Shown: positions 1 to 6,258, counted from the stretch's first letter. The stretch is DNA of 6,658 bases from Firmicutes bacterium UBA1535 (GCA_002323775.1 DCPV01000105.1:846-7503); one strand, 5' to 3'. Translations and numbers: made by a program. Notes: generated by a model not told the origin, from the letters alone.

Positions 1-17
1 ATTAATTATTAAATAGT

Positions 18-47
18 TTGCTTAGAAAAGCTATGTTATAATATAAT
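18..47 (+). promoter_or_regulatory. Probable sigma-A promoter of the CPBP protease gene
   Basis: TTGCTT at 18-23 (-35-like) is followed after 18 bp by TATAAT at 42-47. An overlapping second TATAAT at 37-42 is preceded by TG (34-35), giving an extended -10 motif. Either arrangement would start transcription about 45-55, leaving a 5' UTR of roughly 50 nt before the ATG at 100. AT-rich DNA produces such matches by chance, so which of the two -10 boxes is used is not certain. Confidence 0.5.
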
Positions 48-99
48 TTCTAATATACACAGTTTTATTTTTGTAAAAAAAGAAAGGATTGTAAATTAA

Positions 100-1095
100 A
101 TGGAACTTAAAAAAAAGCAATTAAAACACATATCAACATGGATAGGCTTGATATTAACTGCCACAATGGCAGTAGCATTTATAGCTAATAATCTTATTTT
201 TTATGCTGTTGCAACATGGGCTCCACACATAAGCTTTGAACCATGGTTTGCCTTGACAGTAAATGCTATAGGACTATATGCTATAGGTTATACAATGTTT
301 AGAATACTTATGAAGATAATTCCTAATTATAGCGGTGAAGATGAAATAAGCGAATATACCTTATCAAAAGAGCTAGTAAATGAAGAAGAAGGCACTAATA
401 AAATAAAAAAATATTCTTTTATGCAAATAGTTAGCTTGATATTCATTAGTCTTGCAGCTTTATATGTTTCTAATATAATAACAGTAGCAATTAATGCTTT
501 AATAGCATATTTAAAAGGGACGGATATTATTAATCCGCTTCAAGCAATAATAAGCACTTCAAACCTTATATATACATTTATATTTGTTTGCATTGTAGCG
601 CCAGTAGTTGAGGAGATAATGTTCAGAAAAGTATTGCTTAATAAATTATTACCATTTGGTAAAAGACTTTCAATTATAGTTTCAGCATTTGCCTTTGGCC
701 TATTTCATGGAAATTTATACCAAATTCTATATGCTTTCGTTTTAGGAATAATACTAGCACATATAACAATTAACTCAGGTACTATTAAATATGCTATAAT
801 TTTACACGTTGTAATCAATACATTAGGTTCTGTCGTATTTCCAAGCCTTATTTTAAGTGGCAGCAAAATAGCAACAGCCGTTTCAGTGCTTATAGTATTT
901 TTGTGCATAATAGTAGGAATTACACTCTTTGCAACAAAAAGAAAAGCACTATTTCCAAAATTAGTTGAGGAAACGCCACCAGAACAACAAGAGCAAATGA
1001 AAGTATCAACATCACTGTTATCAATAGGAATGATAGTATTTTGGATTGCAATATCAGCATTGATAATATCAAGAACATTCTTTTTAAATTTTTAA
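100..1095 (+). CDS. CPBP-family (Abi/CAAX protease-like) intramembrane glutamic endopeptidase
   Basis: This is a polytopic membrane protein of 331 residues with roughly eight or nine hydrophobic segments (about 14-38, 50-72, 106-134, 153-170, 189-203, 207-222, 230-248, 258-277 and 306-327). The three CPBP signature motifs are all present: EEIMFR (171-176, EExxxR), F199-x3-H203 within FGLFHGN, and H236-x3-N240 (HVVIN). These supply the catalytic glutamate and the conserved histidines and asparagine of the Rce1/CAAX-prenyl-endopeptidase-like fold, so it should be an active protease. Bacterial relatives process peptides or confer bacteriocin self-immunity, but most have no known substrate. A charged cytosolic-type stretch (about 78-105) precedes the core, and a polar linker (about 280-303, rich in E, Q and P) precedes a final membrane segment. 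AGAAAGGA at 81-88 is the ribosome binding site, 11 nt before the ATG. No bacteriocin or prenylation gene is adjacent, so the substrate is unknown. Confidence 0.9.
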   Translation: MELKKKQLKHISTWIGLILTATMAVAFIANNLIFYAVATWAPHISFEPWFALTVNAIGLYAIGYTMFRILMKIIPNYSGEDEISEYTLSKELVNEEEGTNKIKKYSFMQIVSLIFISLAALYVSNIITVAINALIAYLKGTDIINPLQAIISTSNLIYTFIFVCIVAPVVEEIMFRKVLLNKLLPFGKRLSIIVSAFAFGLFHGNLYQILYAFVLGIILAHITINSGTIKYAIILHVVINTLGSVVFPSLILSGSKIATAVSVLIVFLCIIVGITLFATKRKALFPKLVEETPPEQQEQMKVSTSLLSIGMIVFWIAISALIISRTFFLNF

Positions 1096-1134
1096 ATTAA
1101 AAATTTGTTTTATTTTTCTTTACGTAGCTAAGGA

Positions 1135-1239
1135 AGCAATATAAATAAAAAACGGTTTCTGCTTCTTAACTCCCTTTGCCTTGATTTTACAAGGTAAATG
1201 GAGTTATAGGCTCGACAACCGTTTTTTATTTATACTGCT
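1135..1239. repeat. 105-nt nested inverted repeat, probable bidirectional terminator between convergent genes
   Basis: The outer arms are 1135-1157 and 1217-1239: 23 nt, of which 22 are complementary, including a perfect 17-bp core ending in AAAAAACGGTT / AACCGTTTTTT. Inside lies a second inverted repeat, TAACTCCCTTTGCCTTG (1167-1183) against 1190-1206, with 15 of 17 positions complementary and the loop ATTTTA (1184-1189). The 9-10 nt between the two stems on each side pair partly (TC with GA, plus G-U pairs), so a transcript from either strand would fold into one rod-like hairpin. It lies between the ends of two convergent genes, and the T-runs of the outer arm follow the hairpin core in both directions, as expected of a bidirectional terminator. 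It is far longer than a usual terminator, so it may instead be a dispersed palindromic repeat or a miniature element serving as one. A CTAAG occurs just outside each end (1128-1132, 1243-1247), too short to call a target-site duplication. Confidence 0.75.
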
Positions 1240-1335
1240 AAACTAAGCTTCGAGATAGTGTATATCAAAGAGAAAAGCTCTACTAATTTTTCAATAGATG
1301 TACTATAGACATATTAGACGCACTAAATATACTAA

Positions 1336-2193
1336 TCAAACCTCCATTTGACTAATAAATTCTTTGCTAAACTTCATTCCATCCTTATACCCAAGATTAA
1401 TTAAATGAGAAATTTTATTCTTATTAAAATTTAAAGTCCCATTAAAAAGATTTCCTAAATCATGATCCGGATTAATTAGATGCAGATTGGAATCTGGAAA
1501 TTTTTCCTTTAATTCTTCTAATGATGTTTCATTATCGTTTGAAATTACTATTATATCCTTATACCCGTAGTCATGCAAAGGCTTAATAGGTACATTATCA
1601 ATCAGACCGCCGTCAATATAATGCTTATCATTTATCTCTATAGGCTCAAAAATTAGGGGGAGAGCTGAAGATGCCAATAGAATTTTATATGTATTTTCAA
1701 TGTTTTTATAATTTAACACTAAGTATGATATTTTGCCGACAGGTATTTTTTCATAAGCGCTTAACGCAGCCCTTATACCTCTTAGCTCTTTAGGAATATC
1801 AGTTATATCCACACTGCTTGCGTACATCACTTTATCAGAAGCCGATAGATTTTCTATTTTAAATTCTTTAAACAGTTCAACTAATTTTTTACGGTCGCCT
1901 AAGTAAGAATTTTTTAGTGGAGTATTTGTTTTTATACTTCTTAGCATATTCATGATTTCATAAATATTTATACTATCAGCAAAAAATATATCACTTACCC
2001 TGTTTTGCCAAATATCAATAGCTTTATCAATGCCTACGCTTTCGACAAGAGCCATATTAAGAGAACCTATGGATGCGCCTGAAAAACCAGTAATTTTGTC
2101 ATATAAGCCATATTGGACAAGTGCATTTATTACTCCAAGCTGATATGCGCCCTTTGCTCCACCACCACTAAGAACTAAAGCTAAGTTTTCGAT
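1336..2193 (-). CDS. Patatin-like phospholipase (RssA-like), apparently starting at an ATC codon
   Basis: This encodes a 285-residue serine lipid acyl hydrolase of the patatin family if translation begins at ATC 2193-2191. From that start the N-terminus reads ENLALVLSGGGAKGAYQLGV, holding the glycine-rich oxyanion-hole motif GGGAKG (10-15). The nucleophile motif GASIG follows (39-43, catalytic Ser41), then ASSALPLIFEP (about 174-184) and the second dyad residue Asp194 in DGG (194-196). The C-terminal part (LGNLFNGTLNFN, then NLGYKDG) is also typical. No ATG, GTG or TTG occurs in frame between the upstream stop TAA (2208-2206) and the ATG at 2055. That ATG would give 239 residues lacking both the oxyanion hole and the nucleophile. 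An excellent ribosome binding site sits just before the ATC. The frame is otherwise intact, with no internal stop, so I favour a real gene with a rare AUC start over a start-loss pseudogene. Patatins of this group release fatty acids from membrane phospholipids or related acyl esters; the substrate here is unknown. It is transcribed alone, divergently from rodA. Confidence 0.82.
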   Translation of the reverse strand: MENLALVLSGGGAKGAYQLGVINALVQYGLYDKITGFSGASIGSLNMALVESVGIDKAIDIWQNRVSDIFFADSINIYEIMNMLRSIKTNTPLKNSYLGDRKKLVELFKEFKIENLSASDKVMYASSVDITDIPKELRGIRAALSAYEKIPVGKISYLVLNYKNIENTYKILLASSALPLIFEPIEINDKHYIDGGLIDNVPIKPLHDYGYKDIIVISNDNETSLEELKEKFPDSNLHLINPDHDLGNLFNGTLNFNKNKISHLINLGYKDGMKFSKEFISQMEV

Positions 2194-2196
2194 ACA

Positions 2197-2208
2197 ATCA
2201 CCTACTTA
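2197..2208 (-). promoter_or_regulatory. Strong Shine-Dalgarno that places the patatin start at ATC 2193
   Basis: On the minus strand, TAAGTAGGTGAT matches the perfect anti-SD complement TAAGGAGGTGAT at 11 of 12 positions. Its AGGTG lies 5 nt before ATC (2193-2191), the same spacing as AGGTG to ATG in rpmA of this window (5 nt) and close to that in rplU (4 nt). The GTG inside this SD is out of frame and meets a stop after six codons. The TAA that begins the motif is the in-frame upstream stop. Confidence 0.7.
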
Positions 2209-2268
2209 TAAAATATTATTATTAATAATTTATGCAAATATAGTTTGTTTTGCTAATATAAATTGTTA

Positions 2269-2297
2269 TTTACTGTTTGTATTAATTATGCTACAAT
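2269..2297 (+). promoter_or_regulatory. Probable promoter of rodA
   Basis: TTTACT at 2269-2274 (-35-like) and TACAAT at 2292-2297 (-10) are separated by 17 bp, and TG at 2289-2290 makes an extended -10. Transcription would begin near 2303, giving a leader of about 40 nt. I could not assign a convincing promoter for the divergent patatin gene in the same AT-rich gap (2194-2268); a weak candidate on the minus strand is TTAGCA followed by CATAAA. Confidence 0.6.
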
Positions 2298-2330
2298 ATA
2301 AAGGTCAAGCATTTGATTTTTTAAGACAGT

Positions 2331-2337
2331 GAGGTGG
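2331..2337 (+). promoter_or_regulatory. Ribosome binding site deciding the rodA start
   Basis: GAGGTGG ends 6 nt before ATG 2344. The upstream in-frame GTG (2329) overlaps the region just before this site and has no SD of its own, so the five extra codons it would add are rejected. Confidence 0.75.
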
Positions 2338-2343
2338 ATACAA

Positions 2344-3501
2344 ATGTTTAAAAAAGAAAATAGATTTATTAAAAAATTTGATTTTATTTTGTTTATTACT
2401 ACTATAATTTTGGTTATTTACGGTGTATTTATATTAAAAAGTGCTACAATGAGTCTCAAAGCTGGCAGTATGCCATATTTGAAAACTCAAGTTGCTTCAT
2501 TTATTATTGGACTTTGTGCGATAGTTGTATTGTTATTTATTGATTATGAAATTTATGGATATTTTTATATTCCTATTTATGTAATTTCTAATTTATTATT
2601 AATGGCAGTTTTAATTTGGGGGTATGGTGCCGATGAATGGGGTGCAAACAATTGGCTGAAAATAGGTCCTATTTCTTTCCAACCATCAGAAATTGCTAAG
2701 ATTGGAGTAATCATTTCCTTGGCAAAATATGTAGATAAGAACAAAGAAAAAATAAATCAACCATTTACACTTATAAAAATATTAATTTTTGCTTTTATTC
2801 CTGTAGGTTTGATTTTATTGCAGCCAGATGCTGGTACTGCTATGGTTCTTATGTTTTTCATAATGATTATGTTATTTTCAGCAGGCTTAAGCTATAAGTA
2901 TATAATGCCGGTACTTGTGGTTGCAGTTATTGCACTGATTGTAGGGCTTATATATATATATGGAGTCTTAGAAAAAGTTCATGCTGAGGGACTCACAGGT
3001 GGCTATAAATTAGCAAGAATACTTACGTTTCTTGATCCTACGCTTGATACAAATGGTAAAGGCTTGCAGGTAATACAGTCTGAAATTGCGATAGGTTCAG
3101 GTCAAATGTTTGGACGAGGATATCAGCAAGGCATACAAAATCAATATGGATTTTTACCTGCTAAGGAAACTGATTTTATATTTTCAATTTTATGTGAGGA
3201 ATTAGGCTTTGTAGGTGGAGTATCCTTAATTCTACTATATGCTGTATTTTTGCTTAGGATGATTAAAATATCCAAGGGAAGTGCTGATATGTTCGGCTCT
3301 CTCATAGTCATAGGTATTATGGGAATGTTTTTGTTCCATATATTGGAAAATATAGGAATGACAATGAGGTTGTTGCCAGTAACAGGTATACCTCTGCCAT
3401 TTGTAAGCAATGGAGGAACTTTTATGCTTATTAATATGGTAAGTGTAGGTTTGGTTCTTAGTGTAGGCTTAAAAAGAGGCCGGAAGGATTTGTTTAACTA
3501 G
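2344..3501 (+). CDS. rodA: RodA/FtsW-type SEDS peptidoglycan glycosyltransferase, most like RodA
   Basis: This is a 385-residue integral membrane protein with about ten hydrophobic segments. SEDS proteins polymerise lipid II into glycan strands at the outer face of the membrane; RodA does this with a class B PBP during cell elongation. Landmarks are WLKIGPISFQPSEIAK (104-119), LLQPDAGTA (158-166), and the large extracellular loop with FLDP (229-232) followed by IQSEIAIGSG, the region holding the conserved catalytic aspartate of the family. FLPAKETDFIFSILCEELGF (270-289) and TGIPLPFVSNGG (347-358) follow. The FQPSEIAK and FLPxKxTDFIF forms favour RodA over FtsW, and no division genes adjoin it. 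The usual FVSYGG reads FVSNGG here. The start is ATG 2344, since GAGGTGG (2331-2337) is a proper SD 6 nt upstream. The in-frame GTG at 2329 lies before the SD and would destroy that arrangement. A SpoVE-like sporulation role cannot be excluded. Confidence 0.88.
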   Translation: MFKKENRFIKKFDFILFITTIILVIYGVFILKSATMSLKAGSMPYLKTQVASFIIGLCAIVVLLFIDYEIYGYFYIPIYVISNLLLMAVLIWGYGADEWGANNWLKIGPISFQPSEIAKIGVIISLAKYVDKNKEKINQPFTLIKILIFAFIPVGLILLQPDAGTAMVLMFFIMIMLFSAGLSYKYIMPVLVVAVIALIVGLIYIYGVLEKVHAEGLTGGYKLARILTFLDPTLDTNGKGLQVIQSEIAIGSGQMFGRGYQQGIQNQYGFLPAKETDFIFSILCEELGFVGGVSLILLYAVFLLRMIKISKGSADMFGSLIVIGIMGMFLFHILENIGMTMRLLPVTGIPLPFVSNGGTFMLINMVSVGLVLSVGLKRGRKDLFN

Positions 3502-3608
3502 AATAAATATTTGCTTTTTATTGAGCGTATAATTTATTTTAGATAAATTTAATGAAATATAATATAAAATTTTTCCAAAATTTGGATTGTTAAATTGTAA
3601 AATATTTG

Positions 3609-3637
3609 TTGACATTAATGATATTTTTTGATACAAT
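3609..3637 (+). promoter_or_regulatory. Strong sigma-A promoter of the rplU operon
   Basis: A perfect TTGACA (3609-3614) and TACAAT (3632-3637) are spaced by exactly 17 bp, with TG at 3629-3630 as an extended -10. This is the best promoter in the window, as expected for ribosomal protein genes. The predicted transcription start is about 3643-3645, giving a leader of about 130 nt before the rplU ATG. Confidence 0.85.
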
Positions 3638-3643
3638 CATCAT

Positions 3644-3770
3644 TTGTAAGAAACCGCTCGAATCAGGTTTGTAATATAAACATTTTAAAAGATAATGATT
3701 TATTTAACTATAATATATAGATTATAATCTTCAATGTACCTGCAATGGCGAGACTCAAAAAGAGGAGGTG
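3644..3770 (+). ncRNA. Ribosomal protein L21 leader (cis-regulatory 5' UTR)
   Basis: This is the untranslated leader of rplU-prp-rpmA and matches in position and conserved sequence the L21 leader known from low-GC Gram-positives, including TACCTGCAATGGCGAGACTC just before the SD. Two stretches near the 5' end can pair collinearly with the 3' conserved block: CTCG (3657-3660) with CGAG (3749-3752), and CAGGT (3664-3668) with ACCTG (3738-3742). They are separated by an internal loop AAT / CAATGG, closing a long AU-rich interior. Alternatively AAACC (3651-3655) can pair with GGTTT (3666-3670), which competes with the CAGGT pairing. ACTC-AAAAA-GAGG next to the SD could hide the ribosome binding site. 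Such leaders are thought to mediate feedback on the operon, probably by L21 binding; I infer this from the family and the pairing, not from direct evidence. Confidence 0.82.
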
Positions 3771-3774
3771 CACT

Positions 3775-4086
3775 ATGTACGCAATAATCGAAACAGGTGG
3801 AAAACAGTACAGAGTTCAAGAAGGTGACAGCATCAGAGTTGAGAAATTAAACTTTGTTGATGGAGATACTATAAAATTTGATAAAGTTTTATTAGTAGCT
3901 AACGATTCTAACTTAAACGTTGGAAAACCATATATAGACGGAGCTGTTGTTGAGGCTAAAGTTGAAAAACAAGGTAAAAACAAGAAGGTAGTTGTTTTCA
4001 AGTACAAGCCTAAGAAAGATTACAGAAACAAAAAAGGCCATCGTCAGCCTTATACACAAGTAAAAATTGAGAAAATAGTTTGCTAA
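3775..4086 (+). CDS. rplU: 50S ribosomal protein L21
   Basis: This 103-residue large-subunit protein binds 23S rRNA, and its length matches the family. The N-terminus [14 protein letters not shown] and the C-terminal signature [19 protein letters not shown] are diagnostic of bL21. The start is ATG 3775, preceded by GAGGAGGTG (3762-3770) 4 nt upstream. An in-frame ATG at 3745 would add [10 protein letters not shown], but those codons run through the conserved leader block and the SD itself, so that start is rejected. It is the first gene of the rplU-prp-rpmA operon, 67 nt before prp, and is driven by the consensus promoter at 3609-3637 through the L21 leader. Confidence 0.97.
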   Translation: MYAIIETGGKQYRVQEGDSIRVEKLNFVDGDTIKFDKVLLVANDSNLNVGKPYIDGAVVEAKVEKQGKNKKVVVFKYKPKKDYRNKKGHRQPYTQVKIEKIVC

Positions 4087-4153
4087 TATCAAAACATTAG
4101 CTTAGAAAAATTTTTTATATGATGAATATTTCATCTTAGTAAAAGAGGATATT

Positions 4154-4483
4154 ATGACAAAAGTTACAATACATAAAACAGGCGACAAAATAGTTGGTTT
4201 TATTATTGATGGTCATACAGGTTTTGCTAATTTCGGAGAAGATATAGTTTGTGCTTCATTATCACTTCTATCTGTAACAGCGATTAATTCACTTAATATA
4301 GTTGCAGGAATTGATGAAAAGGATATGAATTATAAAATCAATGATGAATTAGGCTATTTGAAAGTAAGAACAAATAAAATAAATGATAAATCAGATGTAA
4401 TATATAATACTTTTTTAGTTGGAATTCAGCTATTAATAGAAAATTACAGCGATTATATTACACTTATAACCGAGGAGGTGTAA
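4154..4483 (+). CDS. prp: Prp, ribosomal-processing cysteine protease (YsxB family)
   Basis: This 109-residue protease removes the N-terminal extension of ribosomal protein L27. The family motif is clear at 20-37 (GH, then GEDIVCAS): the catalytic pair is His21 and Cys33, one residue offset from the His22/Cys34 of the Staphylococcus aureus enzyme. The family length of about 105-115 residues is matched. AGAGG (4144-4148) is the SD, 5 nt before the ATG. The stop codon ends 2 nt before the rpmA ATG, and the rpmA SD lies inside the last codons of prp (ending ITEEV), suggesting translational coupling of the protease to its substrate. A short hairpin (GATGAA / TTCATC, 4121-4135) lies in the gap after rplU but has no T-run, so it is not a terminator. 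Confidence 0.95.
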   Translation: MTKVTIHKTGDKIVGFIIDGHTGFANFGEDIVCASLSLLSVTAINSLNIVAGIDEKDMNYKINDELGYLKVRTNKINDKSDVIYNTFLVGIQLLIENYSDYITLITEEV

Positions 4484-4485
4484 AA

Positions 4486-4779
4486 ATGTTATTAAAGTTA
4501 AATTTACAGTTATTCGCACATAAAAAAGGTGTTGGTAGCTCTAAAAACGGCCGTGATAGTGAGTCTAAGAGACTTGGTACAAAAAAAGGTGACGGACAGC
4601 ATGTTGTAGCAGGAAACATACTTGTTAGACAAAGAGGAACTAAAATTCATCCAGGCCTTAATGTAGGACTTGGTAAAGACCACACATTATACACAAAAGT
4701 TGATGGTGTTGTTAAGTTCGAGAGAAAAGACAAGACAAGAAAGCAAGTTAGCGTATATCCATTTGCAAACGAGGCATAA
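4486..4779 (+). CDS. rpmA: 50S ribosomal protein L27 precursor with Prp-cleaved N-terminal extension
   Basis: This 97-residue large-subunit protein has a mature N-terminus that reaches the peptidyl-transferase centre. The N-terminus [15 protein letters not shown] is the Firmicute-type extension: by analogy with the known site (LNLQFF before A), Prp should cut after Phe10, leaving Ala11 as the mature start. The usual QFF is QLF here. The body carries the L27 signature [15 protein letters not shown] (43-57) and the conserved [12 protein letters not shown] (20-31). GAGGAGGTG (4472-4480) is a strong SD 5 nt before the ATG. A strong terminator follows at once, so rpmA is normally the last gene of the operon. 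Confidence 0.97.
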   Translation: MLLKLNLQLFAHKKGVGSSKNGRDSESKRLGTKKGDGQHVVAGNILVRQRGTKIHPGLNVGLGKDHTLYTKVDGVVKFERKDKTRKQVSVYPFANEA

Positions 4780-4783
4780 TAAT

Positions 4784-4811
4784 AACCTACCTTTTTAGGT
4801 AGGTTTTTTTT
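4784..4811 (+). terminator. Intrinsic terminator after rpmA
   Basis: AACCTACCT (4784-4792) and AGGTAGGTT (4797-4805) form a perfect 9-bp stem with a TTTT loop, followed by an unbroken T-run to 4811. It begins 4 nt after the rpmA stop. It should separate the ribosomal-protein operon from obg, at least partly. Confidence 0.92.
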
Positions 4812-4838
4812 GATAAAACATAAATAATTATTTGTTTT

Positions 4839-4858
4839 GAATACAAAGGGAATACAAA
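4839..4858 (+). repeat. Direct repeat of GAATACAAA at an 11-bp period
   Basis: GAATACAAA occurs at 4839-4847 and again at 4850-4858 with only GG between them, so the copies lie on the same face of the helix. They sit just after the rpmA terminator and about 110 bp before obg. This could be a small operator, or a promoter part (TTGTTT at 4832 with TACAAA at 4853, spacer 15); the evidence for either is thin. Confidence 0.35.
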
Positions 4859-4891
4859 TGATAGATTTTCTGTCTTTTGTCAAAATAGAAA

Positions 4892-4923
4892 TAAGACATA
4901 CATAAGAAATTTTAGATGTCTTA
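4892..4923 (+). repeat. Inverted repeat upstream of obg
   Basis: TAAGACAT (4892-4899) and ATGTCTTA (4916-4923) are perfect 8-bp arms with a 16-nt loop, 41 nt before the obg start. TTGTCA (4877-4882) and TACATA (4899-4904) form a weak promoter-like pair with a 16-bp spacer, the second box overlapping the left arm and loop. The repeat could be an operator or a leader hairpin for obg; no T-run follows, so it is not an intrinsic terminator. Confidence 0.4.
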
Positions 4924-4964
4924 GGTAGATATTAAATAATTTATGAGGAAAGGAGGAATTGAAT

Positions 4965-6239
4965 ATGTTTATAGATATAGCTAATATACACGTAAAAGCA
5001 GGCAATGGCGGTAATGGTTCAATAGCGTTTAGGAGAGAGAAATATATTCCGATGGGCGGCCCAGAAGGCGGAAACGGCGGAAACGGCGGAAGTATAATCT
5101 TAATTGCCGACGAAGGCCTTAGAACCTTGATGGATTTTAGATATCAAAAAAACTATAAAGCTCAAGCTGGTGAAGATGGCAGAGGAAGACAGCAATATGG
5201 TGCGGCTGGTAAAGATACTGTTTTAAAAGTACCTGTTGGAACTTTAGTAAAAGACCGAGAAACAGGAATTGTACTTGCGGATTTAAAAGAAAATGGACAA
5301 AGCTTTGTAGTCGCAAAAGGTGGCAGAGGCGGTAGAGGAAACGTTAAGTTTAAAAACTCAATTAGACGTGCGCCACATTTTGCAGAGCCGGGAACTAAGG
5401 GCGTTGAAAGAGACATAACGCTTGAATTAAAGTTGATAGCAGATGTTGGATTGGCTGGTTTTCCAAATGTTGGTAAATCTACAATTTTATCAATTGTAAC
5501 AAGTGCAAAGCCTAAAATTGCTAACTACCATTTTACAACATTAAAGCCAAACCTAGGCGTTGTAAATGTTGGAGTTGGACAGAGCTATGTTTTAGCTGAT
5601 ATACCTGGACTTATTGAGGGCGCTTCCTCAGGTGCAGGACTTGGTCATGAGTTTTTAAGGCATGTTGAGAGAACAAAGCTTTTATTGCATGTGCTTGATG
5701 CTTCAGGACAAGAGGACAGAGACCCTGTAGAGGATTTCTATAAAATAAACGATGAATTAAATAAATATAGTGAGAGATTATCATATAAAAAACAAATTAT
5801 CTTGTTGAATAAGATGGATTTGCCAAATTCTAAAGAAAATGCTGAAAGAGTAAGAAAAGAATTAGGGGATAAATATGATATATATGAGATTTCAGCTGCT
5901 ACAGGCGAGGGATTAGAGCTTGTAAAAAAGGTAGCATATGAACAGCTTCTTAAGATTGAGGATGAAATAGAATTTGTTGATCAAAGTGAAGTAGAAAGAC
6001 TTTTCGATAAGAAGGAAAGAGATACAATAGTTATCAGAAAAGAAGATGATATTTATATCGCAGAAGGTGAGTTTTTAGAGCGTTTAGTAAACTTTACCAA
6101 TTTTGATGATTATGAATCTATAAGTAATTTCCAAAAAGTGCTTATTGATAAAGGTGTTATTGAGAGATTGAGAGATTTAGGAGCAAAAGAGGGAGACTCG
6201 ATAAGTGTTTGTGGAGTTGAGTTTGATTTTGTTGAATAA
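4965..6239 (+). CDS. obg: Obg GTPase (ObgE/CgtA), 50S assembly factor
   Basis: This 424-residue protein is an essential P-loop GTPase that binds the large ribosomal subunit late in assembly and links it to growth and the stringent response. Its three domains are complete. The glycine-rich Obg fold comes first (about 1-157, e.g. GGPEGGNGGNGG and GGRGGRGN). The G domain follows, with G1 GFPNVGKST (165-173), G3 DIPGLIEGA (212-220), G4 NKMD (282-285) and G5 SAATGEG (310-316). Last is the C-terminal OCT domain (about 340-424). The start is ATG 4965, with AAGGAGG (4950-4956) 8 nt upstream; the in-frame TTG at 4959 is only 2 nt from the SD and is rejected. The gene follows the rpmA terminator, so it is expressed by read-through or by its own weak promoter in 4812-4950. 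yhbY follows after 19 nt and is probably co-transcribed. Confidence 0.97.
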   Translation: MFIDIANIHVKAGNGGNGSIAFRREKYIPMGGPEGGNGGNGGSIILIADEGLRTLMDFRYQKNYKAQAGEDGRGRQQYGAAGKDTVLKVPVGTLVKDRETGIVLADLKENGQSFVVAKGGRGGRGNVKFKNSIRRAPHFAEPGTKGVERDITLELKLIADVGLAGFPNVGKSTILSIVTSAKPKIANYHFTTLKPNLGVVNVGVGQSYVLADIPGLIEGASSGAGLGHEFLRHVERTKLLLHVLDASGQEDRDPVEDFYKINDELNKYSERLSYKKQIILLNKMDLPNSKENAERVRKELGDKYDIYEISAATGEGLELVKKVAYEQLLKIEDEIEFVDQSEVERLFDKKERDTIVIRKEDDIYIAEGEFLERLVNFTNFDDYESISNFQKVLIDKGVIERLRDLGAKEGDSISVCGVEFDFVE

Positions 6240-6258
6240 AGAAAGTGTGGTGTAATAA

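Noticed and set aside
705..908. Antisense reading frame within the CPBP gene
   Set aside because: It is opposite a gene with full family motifs and has no recognisable protein features or SD; the antisense frames at 3141-3410, 3816-4007, 4647-4883, 5162-5416 and 6285-6491 are rejected for the same reason.
1128..1247. CTAAG flanks of the palindrome as a target-site duplication
   Set aside because: Five bases in AT-rich DNA, not directly abutting the arms at equal distance; insufficient to claim transposition.
1240..1335. Possible small gene or RNA after the palindrome
   Set aside because: No open frame with an SD and no stable structure beyond a 4-bp AGAG/CTCT hairpin.
2053..2055. ATG 2055 as the patatin start
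   Set aside because: It would remove the oxyanion-hole motif and the catalytic serine, which are perfectly conserved just upstream in the same frame, and no SD precedes it at the right distance.
2181..2201. GTG at 2201-2199 with a -1 frameshift into the patatin frame
   Set aside because: The GTG is inside the SD, its frame ends at TAG after six codons, and no convincing slippery heptamer is present.
2329..2343. GTG start for rodA (five extra codons)
   Set aside because: It lies upstream of the SD GAGGTGG (2331-2337), which serves ATG 2344; no SD precedes the GTG.
4121..4135. Hairpin GATGAA / TTCATC between rplU and prp as a terminator
   Set aside because: The stem is only 6 bp, AT-rich, and not followed by a T-run; the genes belong to one operon.
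4959..4964. TTG start for obg (two extra codons)
   Set aside because: Only 2 nt separate it from AAGGAGG; ATG 4965 has normal spacing and gives the usual Obg N-terminus MFIDIANI.
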